64,000 nt of DNA from Neodiprion pinetum (taxonomy: Eukaryota; Arthropoda; Insecta; Hymenoptera; Diprionidae), in assembly GCF_021155775.2 (NCBI RefSeq), contig NC_060235.2:6568693-6632692 (forward strand), read 5' to 3'. A model generated the notes under the pieces. The model was not told where the DNA came from and made no database searches. It saw only the letters and a list, made by a program, of their open reading frames with translations. The translations under genes were made by a program, and so were the position numbers. Positions 11,799 through 21,700 of the stretch are shown here, one piece after another (position 1 is the stretch's first letter; the number at the start of each line of letters is the position of its first letter).

Positions 11799-13500
11799 GT
11801 TTCAGGGCAAAATCCTCGGAGGGAGGAGGGAGAGAGGGAGGGAGGGAGGGGGTGGTGTTGCGTCGTGTGGTGGTCGGTCCGAGTGGAGTGTAGGCTCGGC
11901 TCAGAGCTCAGCTCGGCTCAGCTCGGCTCAGCCGATATTATCTTTTGCCGTCGGCGTCGGCGGCGACGGAGGTGGTGGTCGTACTCGTAGCGACGGCGGT
12001 GGTGCTGCAGCGGGGAACCCGAGCCACCGTGACCGCGGTGGTGGTCCTCCTCCTCCTCCTCCTCCGGTGCGGCAGCAGCCGTTTTCTCCCCTTATTTTAG
12101 CCCCGTTATTTTGTCGTCACGATGCTCGAGTCGCGGTCGTGGCGCGACGACTGAAACGGTGAATGGACGACCGGCGGCACCGGCAGCGGCGGCGGCGGCG
12201 GCGGTGGTGGTGGTGGTGGTGGCGACCTCCTCCTCCTCCTCCTCCTCCTTTTTCTTCGGCTTCTTCTTCTTCTTCTTCTTCCTCTTCCTCTTTATTTTCT
12301 TCTTCTTCTTCTTCTTTTTCTTCTTATCACCCGCGGGGCGATCCTGCTGCAGCGAAATGCCGACGACGACGATGCATCAAAACCGCACACTGTCCACTCC
12401 TGCTCCTCCCCTCGCCGGCGAGTTGAGCTTTTTATACTCGACTCGAGGACCGCACGCCACACGCCACACGCCACTCGCACCAACGAACAGCACAGGCGAC
12501 GTCGTCGATCCGCGACACGCACGCACGCACGAACGAACGAACGCACTGGTCACCCACGCACCGACACACTCACTTTACATTCGTTATGCCACCACCGAAT
12601 CCGAGGGACTGCTGGAGCTTGACTATAACACGGCGAGGACTCGTCGAGTCGGTTCGTTCCGTTTCGATCGGTCAAACGGGAGGCTAGGCACCGTGCGCTC
12701 GGTTTTCCCTCTGCCTTGAATCGTCCCACAGGCCCCCCCGCGTACAGAGTTTTACGTTTCACGTCTCTCCTCCGACTCGAATTCGAGCCGCTCTGTGTCA
12801 CTCTTTATCTTTCCCTCTTTCTCCTTCGCCTCCACCTCCGCACTCCGCGCCACTCCGCACGGCTCGACCCTCGTTGGCTCGTTCGGAAACTCGCTCGCTA
12901 GCTCGCTGGGTGTGGTGGGCCGCTCGCCTCAGGTAACGTATGTATGTATGTACGTACGTACAGACGACGACGCAGATCGTCTGCTGCAACGGACCAGCCC
13001 TCCTCCTCGACTCGCGCCGCGCCCGCGATACTCGCCGTTTATATCCGGCGGAGTTGTGGGGGCCGACGAGGAGCGCAAATGATCCTATTAGACAAACTAG
13101 ATTTTCCGAAGCCTGTCGCCACGGTGTGCACGTGTTTATTTAATATGATTAAACACACTAACGAAATAGACAGGAGACGTAAGGGGGAGGCACGGCGAAC
13201 GGATCGGCCGGCGTTTAGGTTAAATTATTATTAACACAGTTTATCACCGCACTTGACGCACTGTTTACTTTTAGTACGGCATCACCTTTTCAACGAAACT
13301 CACGGATATATCCATCGGGCACTGAGAACCGGCTTCGATTACCTTTCACCCGAAACACGAGCGAATATCCACTTCGATTACACGGTAACCGCCTATCGCA
13401 AGATGGCGTCCATGTAATCTTACAGCGCCACTTCCCGTCATGCATTCGCAACTGAAAACAAACACCGCTCCGCGGTTGCGCAAAGGAACAAACAAAAGTC
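11799..13500 (-). promoter_or_regulatory. Galphaq 5' leader and promoter region (CpG-rich)
   Basis: This is GC- and CpG-rich DNA directly upstream of the Galphaq start codon, in sharp contrast to its AT-rich surroundings. It contains repeated GAGCTCAGCTCGGCTCAG-type sequence near 11905-11930, simple repeats at 12.2-12.3 kb, GTAT/GTAC repeats near 12940-12960 and a YY1-like AAGATGGCGTCC at about 13401. Several long open frames on both strands here come from GC-rich low-complexity sequence and are not believed. The transcription start was not located. Confidence 0.65.
12176..12327 (+). repeat. Low-complexity tract: GGC/GGT, then CCT, then CTT repeats
   Basis: A (GGC/GGT)n block changes directly into (TCC)n and then a long almost pure pyrimidine tract of CTT/CCT repeats. 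This long purine/pyrimidine asymmetry upstream of Galphaq could adopt triplex (H-DNA) structure. It generates artefactual polyserine, polyvaline and polyphenylalanine frames. Confidence 0.9.
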
Positions 13501-14523
13501 ACCGCTCTTGCCGCCAGATTTTTAAATTTCCCAACTCCGACAGCATATTGATCGTTCTTATAAACAATTTTTATCAGTAATCATACAACTGTCTCGTCCA
13601 AGTGCACCATTTCGGAGCACGCAACTCCAAAATATTTACCCTGTTGCGTATTGTCTTTCTACTTATAACGGTCGCTTGAACCTTGTATAAACTCAATATT
13701 CATGTACTTTTTACCTTTCGATTTGTTCCTACTCCCACGAGTATAAGCAGCCAGTTTCGAATAAGAAGAAACAATACTTATGTTATAACATAAGCGTTCA
13801 TAAACGAATAAGCGATAGGCTATTTGTAAACGTGTAATAAAAGAAATCGCAGTAATGCAAGAAATGAAATTTACAACAGCCTGAGTTACAAGTATTTAAT
13901 GATACCTATACATCGATGTGTAAGCTGTATTAAAAAATTGTATGATTTCGTCACTTGTATGATTATTGTTAAACGGTAGAAAATTAGCGAAAATAAATGC
14001 TTGTTGCTAAATTGAAACATAAATTTGATGCTAATTATTATTTACGTACGTTTCATCGTAACATATGCAATCGCGGATTGAAAACATAAATAATATACCA
14101 ATGTAGATTGTATGTATGTTTACCTATCGCGTGGATATTTTCGCTATTATAATCGGTCAAATCAAGTTCCCCATATATTATTCCACCGGAGGCCAGCAAA
14201 GCCCTTGGCATTGTATTAAGAGGATTTGAGACTAAATATATAAGGCTTCGTGCTGTCTATAATTTCTACCTCTTAAATTCCTAATGGAATTGACGAAAGC
14301 AAATACAATTATTTCTTCTCCACCCTGTTTACCTTACACTTTTGACACATTTCTTGAACTTGAGATTTCGCATATTTATGATGATTATCTGTGGCTGAAA
14401 ATTATAAAAAAAAACATTACCAACGAATTATCGAATCAATGTCAAATTAATATTGAATAATAGTCTGTAGAAGAGCGGTAAATATCTTATGTATCGTTGC
14501 TGAAATTCAAAATAAACCGGTTA
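13501..14523. other. Intergenic region between the BAR-like gene and Galphaq
   Basis: This is AT-rich sequence that should hold the 3' untranslated region and polyadenylation site of the gene ending at 14524, plus the distal Galphaq promoter. I see no coding frame, no repeat array and no unambiguous poly-A signal; a minus-strand ATTAAA near 13888-13893 is only a weak candidate. Confidence 0.5.
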
Positions 14524-14671
14524 TTAATTTATGAAAATTTGTCTACCAGACTCATCCTGGCACAGCGTTTCACCTAGTATTTTCAGCAATTCTGAAACCT
14601 GTTTGAAGTACTCCGTGTCTTCGTAGAATGCAGCTATCGTAGAGAAACCTTGTACGATAGCACCTAGACGA
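14524..14671 (-). CDS. BAR-like gene, exon 4 (terminal)
   Basis: The acceptor is ATTCCAG. One base completes the isoleucine codon begun in exon 3, then come 48 codons (RLGAIVQGFSTIAAFYEDTE and on) and TAA. The internal sequence CTAGGTGAAAC resembles a donor, but the frame stays open through it. A different frame that is also open (SSRCYRTRFLYDS) would need phase 0 from exon 3 and was judged less protein-like. Confidence 0.7.
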
Positions 14672-15756
14672 CTGGAATATGGGAATATTTAAATGTATTT
14701 CGCGCCTGTTCCAAGGAGTCTGGATAAAAATTTTCTCAATTTCAATGAAATCATACAAACATCTTGATAATGCTGGGTAGCTGCGACTCCAAAATTCTCC
14801 TATTTTGTTTATAATCGTCCATTATGGCTTGGTATTGCCATTGAAGCTTGTCCATTTGAGACAGAGTCAGTTTAGAATTATCCAACAAATTTTTAAAGTT
14901 TCTAGCAGCGACGGCAAAGTCTTTCTTCTTCATTTTATGATCGTCTATAAGAGACTGCAGCTGTTTGGATACCCCTATATTTTTAGAGCAATTCTCCATC
15001 GCGTCGCAGAGTAAACGCAGATTATTATCCTTGCAAGATTCGGCCTATCGAAAAATACATTTTGTAAAAATACCGCTGCTGATGTTATCAACAGACTTAG
15101 TAACATGATTTCAATTCGAATACCTGCCTAAGTCGAGTTGTTAAATCGGCAGAAACGGAGTTTCTGCAATTGATCATTGGGGAGGATTGGGGTAGGATCA
15201 ACCGATGAACTAGGTGAAAGGCTCGCTGTGCCGAGACATGAGACACTTGCAAAGAGCTAATGTGCTGCATCAGAGCCTCGAGAGCGTCGGTGGCAAGTTC
15301 GAGATGTCCAAGTAGCGCTGTTTGCTTATCGCTAGACAAAGCTTCCTCCACCTGGCTACCGACCAACTGTATTTCCAGACTCTCTCGCATCCGCTGAGAT
15401 CCGTCTCTTGTACCATTCGATTTCTGTTAATTGACTAAAAATATTTTTACCAATTTCAACAACTTGAATGATTAAAAATTATCCTCAAATTTTGCCTTTC
15501 AACTGTTTACCGAAAAGTGACTCTTTGAAGATTTTTGTTTTTTATAATGGTTGCGACAAGACAAGCATGCAATCTGCGGATCCAGTTGAGCGACAGACGC
15601 ATGCAACGTGTTGAGGAGTGGCGATGATGACCTTGATCTTCTAACGGAAGACGTGTCCTCTTCAGAAGTTGGAACCAAGTGCATCGAGTATCGCCTTCGC
15701 AGTACAGGGTCGCTCCATCTGGTGTAATAACACTTCCGATCCTGTGATCTAGACAT
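14524..15756 (-). CDS. Unrecognised 325-residue protein with BAR-like coiled-coil C terminus (4 exons)
   Basis: Four exons join in phase: 15756-15511, 15423-15124, 15044-14761 and 14671-14524. Every junction has GT/AG ends (donors GTAAAC, GTATTC, GTTTGT) and the frame stays open to TAA. The start at 15756 is chosen because in-frame stops lie just upstream. Residues 1-82 are basic and Ser/Arg-rich with a CLSCRNHYKK motif; residues 83-182 are helical (for example LATDALEALMQHISSLQ); residues 183-325 are strongly helical and charged (DDHKMKKKDFAVAARNFKN). The segment ILESQLPSIIKIRLGAIVQG resembles the amphiphysin BAR stretch ELPALYDSRVLF. I do not recognise the family. A BAR/AH-type membrane-binding fold is an inference from that resemblance and from the helical pattern. 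It lies about 2.9 kb downstream of Amph on the same strand. Confidence 0.75.
14761..15044 (-). CDS. BAR-like gene, exon 3
   Basis: Acceptor GATAG, phase 0 in, two bases left over at the donor (AAGAT, then GTTTGT). It encodes AESCKDNNLRLLCDAMENCS through LESQLPSIIK. The heptad-like hydrophobic spacing and high Lys/Asp content indicate a long coiled-coil helix. Confidence 0.75.
15124..15423 (-). CDS. BAR-like gene, exon 2
   Basis: Exactly 100 codons, phase 0 at both ends, with acceptor TTAACAG and donor CAG/GTATTC. It encodes KSNGTRDGSQRMRESLEIQL through DLTTRLRQ and is predicted mostly helical. Confidence 0.8.
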
Positions 15757-15806
15757 GATTCATCGCTCTCACAAAGTCCCACAAAGCGTAGCGTGGTACA
15801 TTTCAT
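15507..15806 (-). other. Upstream ATG frame overlapping the BAR-like gene start
   Basis: An ATG 50 bases upstream of the assigned start opens a different frame of 99 codons (MKCTTLRFVGLCESDESCLD and on) that runs across the whole first coding exon and ends within 4 bases of the exon boundary. If included in the mRNA, it would be an overlapping upstream reading frame that could reduce translation of the main protein. It cannot itself continue into exon 2. Confidence 0.4.
15511..15756 (-). CDS. BAR-like gene, exon 1 (coding)
   Basis: ATG at 15756, 82 codons, then donor TCG/GTAAAC. It encodes MSRSQDRKCYYTRW and a serine/arginine-rich stretch (SSVRRSRSSSP). An upstream acceptor-like CTTTTAG at about 15815 suggests the 5' leader may be split by an intron. 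Confidence 0.7.
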
Positions 15807-18135
15807 AGTCTGATCTAAAAGATCTACAATGTAGGATACATTGGATTATTAAACAGGTTATTTAGCTGCATGAGAATATAAACTATACACTCAATTTATA
15901 AAAAACTATGTTAAGCACTTTCAATTAGAGTCGAAATTAAGTCAGTATATTGAGAATTTTTCATTTTTGGTCAGTGTTACTGTTCTCCAGTAGTCACAAT
16001 TTGCTACAGTAACAAAGCCACAGAATTCGGAATCAAGAGTTAGCGGTGAAATGGAATAACTTAATAAAGAGTAAATATTATATTTTTACATACTCAACTC
16101 GAATCGTCATGATACAAGTGTCTTCGATGTAGTCTTGAATTGCCGAACAAGAAGCCAGGCGTATTAGACCAATCTAGATAAACATACAATGGTTTTCCCA
16201 ACGATATCTGTTTACAGAGAGTTTGAATAATACGTGGGAGTGGGGTATGGCAATTAAAAAACGATAGAGACGTTATAATTATTGTTATAATGTTATTTTT
16301 ATCATAAGGTTATGAAGATATGACTTATGGCTTCAGAGTAAAATTAAACAACATGACATAAAAATGACAAATGACATAACAATGAGGATTGTTCCATTGC
16401 TACACTAGACGCAACAGAGACAAAGGTAACTCGTAATCAGCAATTTTTGTATGTGTCCATGTATGTATGTGTGTATGTATGTATGTATGTATGTATTCCA
16501 GAAGTCTTGATCGCCACATAACAACCAGGCACATTAACCGTATTAGTGTTAATTTATTAGAAACTTTAAATTCTATTAAATGCAAATCATGGACTGATAC
16601 ACTATCACTGTATATTACAACAGCGATAAGGTAAATATTGAATTACTTGATCGTCGGAAGATTTCTTTCTGGCAAACTGGGAGTAGGAGCAGAGAAGTAG
16701 AAGATTCTAATTTAAGTCAAACCCAGTGTAGCTGACTTATCATTTTCTTATTTGTTGTGGTACTAAGAAATTCAACTGAGGAAGGTTAAAGTTATCCAGA
16801 ACAAGAAATAATGGAGATTCGACATCAGAGTTTGAATTAAACGACAGAACGGCCAATGTGTCTGCATGAGATTCGGCGTTTTCAAAAACGTGGCGCGATT
16901 TCAAAACCGTATACGATAAGGGATTTTAAAGTGATTGTTGCAGTGTCACAATGGATCAATCCTATAACTATAAACAGTTTTATTTTATTTTTGTTTTAAT
17001 TTATAAAAGAACAATCCAACTTCCTTATATGTATATATTCAGTTTCTTCAGATCAACTTAATAAAATAAAACGACACGCAGCTACGCCGAAGCTGATATA
17101 AGCAGTATCCTAAGATTATTCTCATGTTTATATGATATTGTATATATATTACTATTATCGTTATGATTTATTACACGGATTTTATTGATGATTCGGCAGA
17201 TCGACAATATTAATGATGAGTATTCACCGACGTTAGAAGAAGAAGGTTTGAAAAGTTGGACCATTATTATTATTATTATTATCATATTTTGTTCTATCGG
17301 CTACTTGAATAACTCTACATCGGCAGAAATAATTTTTTTCTTTCCTTTTCTCTTCATTGCAACAAATCTTCGATTATTTCTGCTAAATTGTATAAAGAGA
17401 TATATTTTTATGATAGAAGTGTGTGTGTTGCGTGTATGTATATATGTTTACATATATGTATATATATACACATACGTACATCGGGTATGTAATTCATACT
17501 AAAATGCTAAGGAAATATATGTATACGAATACTCAATAGATCCCTTTGGGAGTTGAAAAATGCCTTCTTATGTCTGACCAAAATGTGTCTTTGATATAGA
17601 TTCATATAATACATATGGATAAAATGATCAAACGTAAAAACATAAAAACGAAAATGCGTTATAGCAAACAGCAAATAAGTAAGATGGTAATGGAAGAATT
17701 GCTTTTCGCAGTCCGACGCAAATACTTCATTGGTCAATTTATCGATAAAATCGACGTCTCCGTGCTGGGATCTATTTGTATGTACATAAGTCTCAAGTTG
17801 GTAAAAATATAACAAATGTATGTATAATCGTTATCTTTGATTTCAAGAAGAATGATTGGACCGTAAAATTTGGCAATATCCTGCACCACTGACAGAATTG
17901 AGATTCAAAAGAAGATTCTATACGATTTCAAAAATATGACCATTACAAAATTGTTTTACAGACGATTTCTTTCCAAGCCCCACAATAAAGTTGGTTCGTT
18001 CAATAGCCTTAAGATTTATAAATTCTATGTACAATTTAATAAAATAATAATAATTAATTTAATAAAGATAAATTTTTTCTTTGTATTATAATATTGCGTG
18101 TAGTTGTATTGTATTGTATTATTATTATTATCATT

Positions 18136-18227
<92 letters not shown>

Positions 18228-18651
18228 TATTATTATTATTTAATTAATTAAATATCTGATTTGATTATTATTAGTGATAGCGTTCAATGGTCGAATTGAA
18301 AAAAACAGAAACAGAAAAAAAAACACATTACTACGAGCAGTGAATGTTGGTTGGCACAGACAATAGCTGGGTTAAGGCACTTTGGGTCGATTGATATTCC
18401 GCAGAGCCCACCAGCATTACCACGTCGTTATCTTCTCTCTCTATCACCTCAACTTGATTTTTTCACAAAAATTTGAAATTACACCTCCAGTTGACGGTTC
18501 GATTTTTACTTTTCTTTCTTCGTCTTCATTTTCTTCTGCTACTTCTTCTACTCTTCTACTTTTCTTTTTCCTCTTCTTCTTCAACTAGTTTACAGTAGAA
18601 TAGGCTGTTTTCATGAGCGTTGCAGTGGTAAAATGGGTAGTCCTACCGCCC
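15757..18651. other. Intergenic region between Amph and the BAR-like gene
   Basis: This AT-rich stretch should contain the Amph 3' untranslated region and the promoter of the BAR-like gene. It holds GTAT repeats (about 16449-16495), TA/GTATA repeats near 17440-17480 and the ATC microsatellite at 18131-18227. Minus-strand AATAAA motifs at about 17165 and 16980 are possible Amph poly-A signals but lie 1.5 kb or more from the stop. The short open frames here look like chance. Confidence 0.5.
18131..18227 (+). repeat. (ATC)n trinucleotide microsatellite
   Basis: An almost perfect run of about 30 ATC units is flanked by ATT units on both sides. It lies about 0.4 kb downstream of the Amph stop codon, so it may be in the Amph 3' untranslated region. 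Confidence 0.95.
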
Positions 18652-18732
18652 TCACAGTGGTTTCGTGAAGTTTGCTGGGAACATGCCCTTCTCAGTAGAT
18701 CCTTCCTTCACACCCATTAACCACCCTTCCTC
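18652..18732 (-). CDS. Amph: Amph coding exon 9: end of SH3 domain
   Basis: Acceptor AACACAG, phase 0. It encodes EEGWLMGVKEGSTEKGMFPA, then NFTKPL and TGA. The Trp and the G-x-FPxNF motif are core ligand-binding positions of SH3 domains. Confidence 0.93.
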   Translation of the reverse strand, partial: EEGWLMGVKEGSTEKGMFPANFTKPL

Positions 18733-21700
18733 CTGTGTTTCGAGAAAAGATAACAGCAAAAACGATTTCAAATTTACACATTCGTCACGGCAGACAAACG
18801 GGATATATTTTATTTTCAAATAGTTCAATTCGCAACCAATAGTTATATGTAACGGTGAACCATCAATATTTCAGTACAGAATTTTGTACCTTCATCATTC
18901 GTACCGACAGAAATATATTGATAACGTAAAAATAGTGATTGCTCTCAATATAATGGGTAAAAAATTATTTCTATTCATCGGATTTGGTTATCTAACTGCA
19001 AGTGAAACCACTTTTTTGGAGTTGAATTCAAAATTCTTTGGCTGGTTGAAATTAGGAGAATGAAAAATAAGACAAACCTGTTCCTCGGGGTCTTCATACT
19101 CGATAACACGAATGATCTCCCCAACGTCGAACGACAATTCGTCCACATCTTCACGCGTGTACTTGTAAGTTGCTTTCACCCTGTACAAAACACCGGGTGG
19201 CAAGTTGTCTGTTGTCGCCCCTATAGATAAATTGGTACCATTTTGATATTCCACGTCTAAAATAATTCAATTGCTGTCATTAGTGCTGGGCCTGCTGACA
19301 TTGATATTTATAAACAGTTCTTTTTTTTCCTCTCTCTCTCTCTCTTTCTCTTTCTCTCTCTCTCTCAACAAGTCCATGCACAATTGACAGACAGAATTTA
19401 ATGGTGTTTATCTAGTTTACATAGGCATGTATCCTACATTGAATACTAAAGCAGATATTCTAGAAAAGCATCTCCTTTCATGAATCTGACATTTATTTGA
19501 TCGAATTTCAACTAAAGCGTGCATTTCTGTTTTATTATATATCTCATGACTTCTCGTCTTGAGACCAGAATTCGGATAAATGAAGTGCAAAAAATGTGCC
19601 GATAATTGGAGTATTCAGAAAAGCTACTTGGTACGGTCACACCGTTAAATTCACACATTCCAACTCATATATAATGTATATACATACGTAGAATGAACTC
19701 CAAAACTTTCCAACATTTCACAGAAAAAAATTATCAACATACAAACACTTGAAAGCAACAATTTTTCTGCCATGGTAAGCTACAATTCAGTCATTTGCAT
19801 TAACCAATTTTGCGTGTATATTAAATGTCCTGCTCCCTGGTTACTTTGAAAGAATTGCATCTGGACACAGTGAAGGTCTTCCAGTGCTCTTTGAACCTCA
19901 AATTCTACACTCTGAATTTGCTATTTATGGGTAGACTACACATACCATATAAATTGATACGATAAACACCCTCGAAAGTCAAATTCACGTGAATATTATG
20001 CTAGAAAATAATTTACCGAACTAGGAGGCATAATTATCACAAATGAAATTAATAAATTTCCAGAGTTTCCGATCCTGATACTTTTCATCGAGTTACATGC
20101 AGTTTAGATATAGAATATGTTGAAGATTTTAAGGTAACTATTATGCGTTGACTTCAATGAATGAAAAGAGTAAAGCTCGGTAAGTTCATGATTATTGTCT
20201 GCGAAACTTTAAGATTCATAATAACGGAGAAAATTGATAGCATGAACGAAGATTCAAACTTTCCAAAACTCACTTTAGTTTACTGATCATCGGCAATTAA
20301 AGAAAAAGACTAGATGAATAAATTTGAAAGATGCTAAATTGTTATCCATATCACTATAATTATTGTCTGCGATTTAAATCTGTATTCTTCTTATGATTAA
20401 CGAAGTGAACACGTACTAATCTTCTTGCACTATTGCTGTGTACTCGAATACGGTGTGTGCTTACAATAGACAGTAGAACTTTTTGGTACCCGAGTGGTTT
20501 TAACTACATGTATAGCTCACCAATTGGGATATCATATAACTCCTCAACTGGTTGGACAGGCTTGATTGGCGGGCTTTCAGGAGGGCCATCTTTGTTATTT
20601 AAGGAGTTAGCATTGCTGTTAGCGTTGCTGTTAGCATTGCCGTTTATTTGAGTAGTAGGTGAAGTATCTCCAGCAGCGACAGTCGTCTCGCCCAATACTG
20701 TAAAACACGACAAGTGCCACACTCAAACCAAGCTTCAAACCCTGCATAATGTCATTTCTCGCCACATAAAAGAGCAAATTGCTGGTTCTTTAGTAGTCGT
20801 GTTTGTTTTTTTTTTTTCTTACTTCAGACACAATTTCTCAAAAGCAAATGTTAATTATTATTAATGTCTTTAACAGGAAAACAAAACGAAACAAAGATAA
20901 AAAAAACATCTTATTTTCACTCAAAACATATTTTCAAGTAGATTTGTAATCAGATTTATGCTAAACGATCACGTACCTGCTGATATATTATTCTGCGCTG
21001 GTTGCGTGTTGATTATCAATCTGAAACAGATAACGTTATACTTGGACCTCGACGATCATCTACCATTGAGAAATATTCGAGTCTATAGTTGAAAAAAATA
21101 GGAAGGAGCTTTCGTATTATGACTTGATGAAATTAGTTGGACTATATGTGAAGAAAATTAGTTATAACAGACGTTATTCGGTAAAGTAGAAATCAAACTT
21201 ACGACGAATTAGCGTTTGGCGATTTTGGCGATTGCGACTCAGAGTTTTTCTTCAATGTATAAGATCCTCGCTGACTTTCGTTGGCTAATTTGTCTACTAT
21301 TGCTTCAAGCTCAGAATAGACCTGAAACAAGATGTAAAACTTATGAGTAACAATTACAAGAAGGTTATCGACGTAAAATTCATTTTAATTCTTTGATTTT
21401 AAACCTAATGATTAATCGTACAATATTTCTACTCATTTGTACTCACCTTGGCTGTCTCAGCATGAAATACTTGCTCGGCGGCGAAAAGAGTCTGCAGATT
21501 AGTAACCAAGAAAAGAACACGGGAGTCGTATAGCGCAGGCAATTCGTCATGAAGTTCTGAATTCAGCTGTTCGTAAGTTCGTTTAGCTTCATCCAATTGT
21601 TCTTTGCCTCGTGAAACTTTAAGCTCGTCTCGTTTCTTCGGATTGCCTTGTAACGACTGGAAGCTATGTCTCTGTCCATCGTAGTCGACAAGCTTACGTC

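Noticed and set aside
12111..12719. 202-codon plus-strand open frame with polyvaline, polyserine and polyphenylalanine
   Set aside because: Its core is the GGT/CCT/CTT repeat tract in the Galphaq leader; single-residue runs are repeat translation.
14570..14758. Alternative frame for the last exon of the BAR-like gene
   Set aside because: Using donor TTT/GTATGA, the frame would read SSRCYRTRFLYDS and stop. The alternative donor AAGAT/GTTTGT gives a coherent hydrophobic-patterned helix and was preferred.
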